From: an uncultured Eubacteriales bacterium
Lineage (GTDB): Bacteria > Bacillota > Clostridia > Christensenellales > Borkfalkiaceae
DNA length: 12,814 nt
Assembly: GCA_902767455.1 (NCBI GenBank)
Contig: CACXHH010000317.1
Location: 1-12,814 of the forward strand
Direction of reading: 5' to 3'
Made by a program: the position numbers and the translations under genes. Within the stretch, counting starts at the first letter, position 1, and the number at the start of each line of letters is the position of its first letter. This document shows positions 1 through 4,954 of the stretch, in pieces. The notes under the pieces were generated by a model. The model had not been told where the DNA came from. It saw only the letters and a list, made by a program, of their open reading frames with translations, and did not search any database.

Positions 1-1
1 A

Positions 2-52
2 GGTGCTTGTAATAAATGTGGTGGTCGTTCTAATCATGCCCACATACTATAA
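2..52 (+). CDS. Possible C-terminal end of an upstream protein (partial)
   Basis: The frame opening at base 2 is open for 16 codons to a TAA at 50-52. It reads GACNKCGG and then RSNHAHIL, so it has a CxxC-GG pair that could be half of a zinc site. Codon choice (GGT, TGT, CGT) is more gene-like than the AT-rich DNA that follows, which is the main reason for calling it. The start lies outside the window and the product cannot be named. With so few codons this could also be chance. Confidence 0.3.
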   Translation, partial: GACNKCGGRSNHAHIL

Positions 53-104
53 AAATGCGATATGACTAAAACTATAGACAATATAGGTGGGGCTGAAATT
101 TAAT

Positions 105-167
105 AAGGCGTAAATTCAATCGATAACAATAATAAATTAAATAAAGACGCCTTTTATATCGTTATCG
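105..167. repeat. Interleaved inverted repeats (pseudoknot topology)
   Basis: AAGGCGT at 105-111 is complementary to ACGCCTT at 147-153, and CGATAAC at 121-127 is complementary to GTTATCG at 161-167. Both are perfect 7-bp pairings. Their order is A, B, A', B', so if transcribed they would interlock as a pseudoknot rather than nest. No function is known. AT-rich DNA makes chance pairings common, although the first stem contains four G-C pairs. Confidence 0.3.
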
Positions 168-353
168 CTTTATATCATTACGGAATAAATGACAGACAGA
201 TACAAGCGACAGAGCGACAGAATGCCAACAACAACGATATATACAAGGCTTTTATCTTTAAAGGCTGAATAGGGAAACAAAGGCAACGACAACGACAGAA
301 TGAGATCACATAATAATATATCTAACCGGGATATCCTGGACCATGCCAACTAT

Positions 354-385
354 TTTAATTGAATTCAATTAAATTGATATCAATT
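354..385. repeat. Two abutting AT-rich palindromes
   Basis: A perfect 20-bp palindrome centred on GAATTC covers 354-373. It overlaps by two bases a perfect 14-bp palindrome centred on GATATC at 372-385. Both share AATTGA half-sites, so the pair reads like tandem binding sites for one dimeric protein. CCTGG and CCAGG with nearby CATGCC copies flank them at about 335-345 and 398-412. Confidence 0.45.
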
Positions 386-752
386 GTTTTTCAGATCATG
401 CCAGGCTGCCAGGGTTAATATGTCAACTACTATACAATATTATGTTTTATATATCTAACTATATATTATATTTGTTTCTGTTTTGTCTGTTTCTGTTTCA
501 TGTTCTAATCAATCAATATAGCTGCTTTATTTGGATATATACAAAACAAGTATAAATTATTAGATTGAGTACAATTATATTTTATCAAATATTATTTAAC
601 TAGTTATATTTCCGCTCGGTCCATCTGTAATATTAGATCATGTTGTGAGCCTGGAGTGTATTACAATCTGTATATAATATAAGAATTTTCTATCTTAAAA
701 ATATACAAAAGGTACTAAATTATAAAAAAGTGTAACTATACTATGATATAAA

Positions 753-956
753 GATATCCTTAAATGTGCCTTTTTGAGGTTCTAATGAGATTTATCGTAA
801 TACGATATATAGATATCATTATACAATAAATTATTATTGTTTTTCGATCTCGTCATTTTATACAATATAAGGATATCGTTATATATAAAAGTTTGGTGAT
901 TTTGTCAATATACTATTAGGATATCATAAGAGTATAATATTTAATGTAAGGATATC
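753..956. promoter_or_regulatory. Array of five GATATC-centred palindromic sites
   Basis: GATATC occurs at 753-758, 812-817, 872-877, 920-925 and 951-956, with centres 59, 60, 48 and 31 bases apart. The flanks extend the symmetry toward TAAGGATATCNTTA, best seen at 872 and 951. The last two copies bracket a TATAAT at 933-938, where a promoter for the gene at 989 would lie. Inference: operators for an autoregulated promoter, or iterons for a replication or partition protein. GATATC itself is common in AT-rich DNA, so the extended symmetry and position carry the weight. Confidence 0.45.
933..938 (+). promoter_or_regulatory. Candidate -10 element for the 989 operon
   Basis: A perfect TATAAT lies about 50 bases before the start codon of the 989 gene. 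No good -35 hexamer sits 16-18 bases upstream; TTGTCA at 902-907 is 25 bases away. The promoter may therefore be weak or need an activator, and the GATATC sites at 920 and 951 flank it. Many similar hexamers occur in this AT-rich stretch. Confidence 0.35.
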
Positions 957-988
957 TTAATATTATTGATAAGTGAGGATTAAAGAAA

Positions 989-1750
989 ATGTTAACAAGT
1001 TATTCAATGAAAAAGGCTGATAGAAACTATCTTAAATTTTTAGAAAAGAAAGATCAGATCATCAATGAAGTTAAAGACATATTAAGTAATCTTGCTTCTG
1101 ATCTACTATCCAAATTTTCAACAGAAAAATATATTGCAATGTTTACAAGACATAATGACGGAGATAAACTTGAGGGCTTACGCTCAATGTCAACAAGCCC
1201 ATTATTAAATCGGTTATGCATCGAAAGATCGTCTATTCCCGGTTTGGTATGTCATCATTGCTACTCAGTCAATTATAACAATTTGAGAAAATCGCTTAGG
1301 GAAAAACTTGAAAGAAATACTGCAATATTAACAACAGAAATTATTGATTATGATTTAATACCAACAATTATTGACAGATATTTTAGAATTGAAAGTTTCG
1401 GTGATCTACAGAACGTAATACAAGCAATTAACTATTTGAATTTCATTCTAAAAAACCCGGAAACAATGTTCGCCTGGTGGACAAAAAACCCGCAGTACAT
1501 TAAACAAGCATTACAACAGATGAACATTGAAAAGCCGCAAAACGTGCAAATTGTTTTTAGTAGCCCATGCATAAACAAGCCCGCCGATATTGCAATTCTG
1601 AAAAAAGTATTTCCATTTATAGACAAAACGTTCACGGTTTACGACAAACAAACAACAGAAACAATCAATTGTGGAAAATTGCATTGTATAAACTGTTTGA
1701 ATTGCTACAAGCCCGGCGGCGTTACTGAAGTAAAAGAATTGCTTAAATAA
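989..1750 (+). CDS. Cysteine-rich GP88-like protein
   Basis: 253 aa. The start is ATG 989 with GAGGA at 975-979 nine bases upstream. An N-terminal helical stretch is followed by LEGLRSMSTSPLLNRLC (about residues 61-77), the pair C88-HH-C91-Y and a basic KSLREKL helix. A C-terminal cluster follows with C228, C233, C236, C239 and NCYKPGG. The layout (an STS...NPLC-like block, CxxCY, then a late cysteine cluster) recalls the GP88 family first named from a mycobacteriophage. That is memory of a pattern, not a search. The cysteines could hold an iron-sulfur cluster or zinc. It begins an A-rich two-gene unit rich in the word ACAAG. Its biochemical role is unknown to me; a nucleic-acid or RNA-directed activity would be speculation. 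Confidence 0.6.
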   Translation: MLTSYSMKKADRNYLKFLEKKDQIINEVKDILSNLASDLLSKFSTEKYIAMFTRHNDGDKLEGLRSMSTSPLLNRLCIERSSIPGLVCHHCYSVNYNNLRKSLREKLERNTAILTTEIIDYDLIPTIIDRYFRIESFGDLQNVIQAINYLNFILKNPETMFAWWTKNPQYIKQALQQMNIEKPQNVQIVFSSPCINKPADIAILKKVFPFIDKTFTVYDKQTTETINCGKLHCINCLNCYKPGGVTEVKELLK

Positions 1751-2174
1751 TCAAACAACAAGCGTTTTCCGGTATCGCTTGAACAACCGGGAACAATAAA
1801 AAAAGTAAAGGAAAAAAAGAAAATGAAAAAAAGCGTACAAGTAGCAGCTACAAGGACGATCTCAAAATATTTAAACGATAACAAGCCCAAAAACTCAAGC
1901 ATTTATAACATTTCATACCATACTACAAGCGTTTTCAACTACGGTTTAGCAATTGGTGACAGTTATTTCAACGATCAGGACTATTTACCAATTTCAAACA
2001 CTATGAGATTCTTACAAGTTGAATACAAGCCGGAATGCTACGCAATGAATAGATATCTAACTACAAGGCAGCTAAACAAGATATTTACAGTTTACAAGTG
2101 CAAAACACTTGATGATCTCATTCAAGCAATTTACGAGGAAATAGAAATATAAAAGGACCAGGAAACAAAACAAG
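995..2174 (+). repeat. ACAAG/ACAAGC-rich segment
   Basis: I count 18 ACAAG on the + strand between 995 and 2174, nine of them ACAAGC: 1193, 1420, 1504, 1575, 1707, 1758, 1881, 1925 and 2025. A 12-base ACAAGCGTTTTC is repeated at 1758 and 1925. The copies lie in different reading frames and in the spacers as well as in the genes. I noticed no CTTGT in the segment. It ends just before the GAGCAGA-rich segment begins at 2216. Confidence 0.55.
1823..2152 (+). CDS. Unrecognised 109-aa protein
   Basis: 109 aa from ATG 1823 with an AAAGGAA ribosome site at 1807-1813. It starts with a basic MKKSVQ segment, has an aromatic-rich middle (YNISYHTTSVFNYG) and ends in an acidic helix (LDDLIQAIYEEIEI). There are no membrane segments, and the two cysteines (in PECY and YKCK) form no evident metal site. 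It follows the GP88-like gene by 72 bases, with the same A-rich composition and ACAAG usage, so the two probably form one transcript and may act together. A helix-turn-helix-like stretch around LTTRQLNKIFTVYKCKTLDDLI is possible but not convincing. Confidence 0.75.
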   Translation: MKKSVQVAATRTISKYLNDNKPKNSSIYNISYHTTSVFNYGLAIGDSYFNDQDYLPISNTMRFLQVEYKPECYAMNRYLTTRQLNKIFTVYKCKTLDDLIQAIYEEIEI

Positions 2175-2213
2175 TTGTGCTAACTAGACTACACCGGGCA
2201 GAAAGGATAAACA

Positions 2214-2525
2214 ATGAGCAGACCAGAATATAAAGTGTTACTAGACAAAACACATTTGAGATCATATGTAAAGCAATATAACGTTGACCCTTACTTTATA
2301 GGTTTTATGGATGGAGCAGAAAATATCGTTGAGATCACTCCGGAATGGTTAGCAAGAGTGAGCAGGCACATTCTAAACTTTGGTAATAGTGATTATGTGT
2401 ATAGCCTTGCTGAGGACTATGGAGCAGAAAACTTGAGCGGTGAGGAATTTATAGAAGTAATGACCGGACATATAGCAGATGACATACTGGCAAACTGTTG
2501 CAGAACAGTATTTGAGTTTAATTAG
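2214..2525 (+). CDS. Small cassette protein 1, unrecognised
   Basis: 103 aa from ATG 2214, with AAAGGA about seven bases upstream. It is acidic and mostly helical in appearance, with no signal or membrane segment. It is the first gene of the GAGCAGA-rich cassette: its first codons (Met-Ser-Arg) contain the word, and two more copies at 2314 and 2422 encode Gly-Ala-Glu inside the protein. The gene is 61 bases after the preceding one and 14 bases before the next. I do not recognise a family. Its position beside the integrase, in a run of small unrelated genes, fits accessory phage cargo such as anti-defence or superinfection factors, but nothing in the protein shows this. Confidence 0.75.
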   Translation: MSRPEYKVLLDKTHLRSYVKQYNVDPYFIGFMDGAENIVEITPEWLARVSRHILNFGNSDYVYSLAEDYGAENLSGEEFIEVMTGHIADDILANCCRTVFEFN

Positions 2526-2539
2526 TGAGGTGAGCAGAC

Positions 2540-2794
2540 ATGAGCAGAATGAACACAAAGCAGAAAGCGTTTTCTGTTATTAATGGCTACAGATTGCCTG
2601 ATGGAAGCAAAGCACAATGGTTCGTGCAGCTCCCTGACAGTTGGCAAGATTACATTTTGCAAGTAGCAGAAACTAGCATGAAAGGTGATATGTCCATCTG
2701 TAGTATGGACATCCCCGACATCTTGGAGCAGATACACGACCTTACGATATGGGATGCAACATATGGAGCATTTTTCCCATATGATGAAGTATAA
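2540..2794 (+). CDS. Small cassette protein 2, unrecognised
   Basis: 84 aa from ATG 2540. The ribosome site GAGGTGA at 2527-2533 runs straight into a GAGCAGA copy, and a second copy overlaps the start codon (Met-Ser-Arg). The protein is rich in aromatic and acidic residues (WFVQLPDSWQDYIL; TIWDATYGAFFPYDEV) and has no cysteine cluster or membrane segment. A LEQIHDL helix at about residues 62-68 is encoded by another copy of the word. It begins 14 bases after the previous stop and ends 15 bases before the next start. No family is recognised. Confidence 0.75.
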   Translation: MSRMNTKQKAFSVINGYRLPDGSKAQWFVQLPDSWQDYILQVAETSMKGDMSICSMDIPDILEQIHDLTIWDATYGAFFPYDEV

Positions 2795-2809
2795 AAAGAG
2801 GTGAGCAGA

Positions 2810-3181
2810 ATGTACGCAATTTATGTAAATGAGCCGGGGTGCATCCCCTACGCAAGGATGATAGCAGAAGCATATAAAACGCTTGAAACCCGGAGCAGAA
2901 ACGTCTTCAAGCAGATTATTGGTCAGCGAGTAGCAATCGTGAGAACGAGCAGACACAGTAAGCCTATGATAGTAGGCTATGCGACCATCAGCGGAGCAGA
3001 GTTTATCAGCAGAGCAGACTTTCAGCAGCTATTCAGCAAACACCTTGTACCACCAGGGAGCAAGTTTGATTGTCACGGACCAGGGAAATGGTGCTACACC
3101 ATGACCGGAGCAGAACCATGTGAGCCGTATCCACTACCAAATAGCCGTATTAATCACGGCAGATCATACACAGAGTTTTAG
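2810..3181 (+). CDS. Small cassette protein 3, possible ASCH/PUA-like fold
   Basis: 123 aa with ATG 2810, chosen because GAGGTGA at 2798-2804 then sits at normal spacing; an in-frame GTG at 2801 overlaps that site. Residues 40-62 (RVAIVRTSRH then KPMIVGYATISG) and the C-terminal half (HLVPPGSKFDCHGPGKW, CEPYPLP, then NHGRSYTEF) recall small proteins of Clostridia mobile elements with an ASCH/PUA-like look, a fold often linked to RNA or modified bases. This is a weak assignment from memory. Six GAGCAGA copies lie in or at the edge of the gene (2803-3108), in different frames. Confidence 0.75.
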   Translation: MYAIYVNEPGCIPYARMIAEAYKTLETRSRNVFKQIIGQRVAIVRTSRHSKPMIVGYATISGAEFISRADFQQLFSKHLVPPGSKFDCHGPGKWCYTMTGAEPCEPYPLPNSRINHGRSYTEF

Positions 3182-3195
3182 AGAGGAGCAGAACA

Positions 3196-3396
3196 ATGAG
3201 CAGACAAAGAGTATACGCAACTTATGACCTTGTAAAAACTGAAGCGGATGCAAAGAAAAGATGTGCTGAAGCAGAGCAGAATTACACGTCATACATGAAG
3301 AGCAAATATGATAAACCCCATTACAATAGATGGTTTAGCATGAGAGAGCCAGACAGTGAGTACAAATATTGTGTTCATTATTACTATCACATATAG
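3196..3396 (+). CDS. Small cassette protein 4, unrecognised
   Basis: 66 aa from ATG 3196. GAGGAG at 3183-3188 is the ribosome site and is part of a GAGCAGA copy; the start itself carries the next copy (Met-Ser-Arg). The protein is hydrophilic and tyrosine-rich, with a short charged helix (TEADAKKRCAEAEQ) and a YCVHYYYHI tail. No motif or membrane segment is evident. The gaps to its neighbours are 14 and 19 bases. It may be a small single-domain accessory protein of the phage; function unknown. Confidence 0.65.
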   Translation: MSRQRVYATYDLVKTEADAKKRCAEAEQNYTSYMKSKYDKPHYNRWFSMREPDSEYKYCVHYYYHI

Positions 3397-3415
3397 AGAT
3401 AAAGGAGCAAGAGCG

Positions 3416-3673
3416 ATGAGCAACAGACAACTAGCAAGTATCCGTATTAGAGGATATGAATTCAAGATCATAGACAAGAGCAGGAATCCGTGGGATACAG
3501 AATTCTATCTGTACAGATGTTGGCACGAATACACGCCAACCGGGACAAAATACCACAAGACTCTGGACGGCAAGTTTCCCATCTACGCAGATGCCATCCG
3601 CACAGTAGCAGCTTATCAAGAGCATTTCTACTTCTATAGTGAAGTGCCAACCCTTGAACAGATATCAGCATGA
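3416..3673 (+). CDS. Small cassette protein 5, unrecognised
   Basis: 85 aa. ATG 3416 is chosen over an in-frame upstream ATG at 3356 because AAAGGAG at 3401-3407 precedes it at good spacing and the longer form would overlap the previous gene. The protein has an N-terminal beta-like region (LASIRIRGYEFKIID), an aromatic middle (EFYLYRCWHEY) and a helical end (YADAIRTVAAYQEHF). The shape suggests a compact alpha-beta domain, but I know no family. The stop at 3671-3673 lies just before the next gene's ribosome site. Confidence 0.72.
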   Translation: MSNRQLASIRIRGYEFKIIDKSRNPWDTEFYLYRCWHEYTPTGTKYHKTLDGKFPIYADAIRTVAAYQEHFYFYSEVPTLEQISA

Positions 3674-3687
3674 GAGGAGCAGAAAAC

Positions 3688-3972
3688 ATGACACACGCAG
3701 AGCATTTAAGAGATGTAGCATACACCCTGGATTGCCTATCAATCGGAGTTGCCGACATGAGCAGAAGCAATGGATATTGGGAGAGCATAGAGAGGTGCAG
3801 AGAAAACGCTGAAGCAAACGCAGACTATGTGAAGAAGTTTATCGATGAGCCAATAAACGAGCAAGGTTTTGACATTGATCTGAGACTCTTCATCCTCGAC
3901 CAGTTAGCAAGAATAGTCGAGTATGTACGCACAGAAGAGTATGAGCAAAGCAAAAAGGAGATAGAAGCATGA
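3688..3972 (+). CDS. Small cassette protein 6, helical, unrecognised
   Basis: 94 aa. ATG 3688 is chosen because GAGGAG at 3674-3679 lies eight bases upstream; the in-frame ATG at 3670 would swallow that site. The sequence is mostly charged and helical (SIERCRENAEANADYVKKF; LRLFILDQLARIVEYV), with an acidic-lysine tail. No cysteine cluster or membrane segment is seen. The stop overlaps the next start by four bases (ATGA), indicating coupled translation. One GAGCAGA copy lies in its ribosome site and one in Met-Ser-Arg at 3759. Function unknown. Confidence 0.72.
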   Translation: MTHAEHLRDVAYTLDCLSIGVADMSRSNGYWESIERCRENAEANADYVKKFIDEPINEQGFDIDLRLFILDQLARIVEYVRTEEYEQSKKEIEA

Positions 3973-4241
3973 GTAACTATAAAATTAAGTGGGAGCAGAT
4001 TTTAAAATCAGCAGACTATTTCAAGACCGTGAGAAAGCAGAAAGTGATCCTTGAGGTGACGGTTGATGAGTTCAACTACATGACGGCAGCTCTAAACAAT
4101 CAAGCCCTGGAGTACATAGATTGGGCAGAGGACACCGAGGATGACCCGGATGTCTATGAGGATTACATGGGGACATCCCGGAAGTACAGACGGATCGAAA
4201 ACAAATTATTTAAACAAGCAATTAGTGAGGTGAGCAAATGA
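3969..4241 (+). CDS. Small cassette protein 7, acidic helical, unrecognised
   Basis: 90 aa from ATG 3969, overlapping the previous gene by four bases, with AAGGAG about nine bases upstream. It is helical and strongly acidic in the middle (DWAEDTEDDPDVYEDY), with a basic segment after it (SRKYRRIENKLFKQ). The acidic surface would fit a DNA-mimic or protein-binding role, as in several phage anti-defence proteins, but that is only a compositional hint. The end overlaps the next start by four bases. Confidence 0.72.
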   Translation: MSNYKIKWEQILKSADYFKTVRKQKVILEVTVDEFNYMTAALNNQALEYIDWAEDTEDDPDVYEDYMGTSRKYRRIENKLFKQAISEVSK

Positions 4242-4462
4242 GCATGAAATATTGGTACGGCATGAGGTTAAGAGAAGCTGCCCCTGGATGTCAGCCAAAG
4301 ATAGGACTTATGAACATACGATATCCAAAGCCAAATCGTGACCTTGTGCAAGGCAAAAAGTATTGGAGCATTCTAACTTATAGCAGACCACTTACAGATG
4401 AGGAATGCCATAAATACGACCTTGACCGAATCGAGCAGAATTATTATGATGATAAGGAGTAA
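4238..4462 (+). CDS. Small cassette protein 8, YWYGMRLR-type
   Basis: 74 aa from ATG 4238, with GAGGTGA at 4227-4233 upstream and a four-base overlap with the preceding gene. The opening KYWYGMRLREAAPGCQPK, a central KKYWSILTY and a closing LTDEECHKYDLD resemble short proteins I have seen in Clostridia phages and integrative elements (YYGFRLRG..PGCQP...Y.DIL.YDR.L...E...Y.LD). No function is established that I know of. It is probably a small soluble domain. The last codons contain a GAGCAGA copy (Glu-Gln). Confidence 0.75.
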   Translation: MSMKYWYGMRLREAAPGCQPKIGLMNIRYPKPNRDLVQGKKYWSILTYSRPLTDEECHKYDLDRIEQNYYDDKE

Positions 4463-4466
4463 TGAA

Positions 4467-4907
4467 ATGGAGCAGAACAGAATGGCAAAGACAAGCGATG
4501 CACAGTTAAGAGCGATTGAAAAATGGAGAAAAGCAAACACCACAAGCGTTATGTTTAGGATAAACAACACAATAGACAGTGATGTCCTGGAGCATCTCAG
4601 CACTATCGATAATAAAAGAGCATACTTTCTCTCGCTGATCCGAGCAGATATATCCAAAAAGCAGAGCAAGAAATGGTGGATAGCATTGAACACCGAATGG
4701 AACGGTGACGAATTTGGGAGAACGATACCTTTGTTAGCGACCACAGAAGCAGAAGCAATAGAGGAAGCCAAAGCATTGAAAATAGTGTTCAACGATTTTG
4801 TCAAAGCACAAGACCCTAACGCTACATGGGTACTGTTTCAAGGAATCAAGGACGAATACTCAATGTCTGGATGGTCGGACTTGAGTGATCCCATAGACAT
4901 AGACTAG
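4467..4907 (+). CDS. Possible ribbon-helix-helix-like small protein
   Basis: 146 aa from ATG 4467, with AAGGAG at 4454-4459 seven bases upstream. A second in-frame ATG at 4482 (MAKTSDAQLRAIEKWRKAN) has GGAG of its own and may be the true start. Residues 26-64 (TSVMFRIN, then a helix, then NKRAYFLSLIRADISK) match the strand-helix-helix order of short ribbon-helix-helix-like proteins common in Bacillota mobile elements. This suggests DNA binding and regulation. The C-terminal half (KWWIALNTEWNGDEFGR, EAEAIEEAKAL) is an added alpha-beta part of unknown role. It is the last gene before the terminator. Confidence 0.75.
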   Translation: MEQNRMAKTSDAQLRAIEKWRKANTTSVMFRINNTIDSDVLEHLSTIDNKRAYFLSLIRADISKKQSKKWWIALNTEWNGDEFGRTIPLLATTEAEAIEEAKALKIVFNDFVKAQDPNATWVLFQGIKDEYSMSGWSDLSDPIDID

Positions 4908-4923
4908 CAGCTTTACAATAACT

Positions 4924-4953
4924 AAGACCGAGCAATAATGCCCGGTCTTTTTT
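4924..4953 (+). terminator. Rho-independent terminator of the small-gene cassette
   Basis: AAGACCG at 4924-4930 pairs with CGGTCTT at 4943-4949. Two further inner pairs (GC at 4932-4933 with GC at 4940-4941) follow one mismatch and close a six-base loop. A run of T follows to 4953. It stops rightward transcription 17 bases after the last cassette gene and abuts the stop of the convergent integrase. The minus-strand side lacks a good T run, so it is mainly a + strand terminator. Confidence 0.8.
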
Positions 4954-4954
4954 A

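Larger units (their letters stand above)
53..988. other. AT-rich non-coding region
   Basis: About 930 bases with no convincing gene on either strand. The base composition is very AT-rich. What it holds: interleaved inverted repeats at 105-167, a repeated CGACAGAATG near 221 and 291, two abutting AT palindromes at 354-385, a TGTTTCTGTTT repeat near 470-500, and five GATATC-centred sites between 753 and 956 just before the gene at 989. I see no tRNA, rRNA or CRISPR repeats. It could be an intergenic control or replication region at the edge of the late genes, or the remains of decayed genes. Confidence 0.6.

Noticed and set aside
53..988. tRNA, rRNA or reverse-transcriptase diversity element in the left region
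   Set aside because: No cloverleaf-like arms, conserved loops, template repeats or reverse transcriptase gene seen in the window.
1759..1781. Hairpin CAAGCG/CGCTTG with an 11-base loop between the genes at 989 and 1823
   Set aside because: Only six pairs and no T run follows, so it is not a convincing terminator; the ACAAGCG part belongs to the repeated word.
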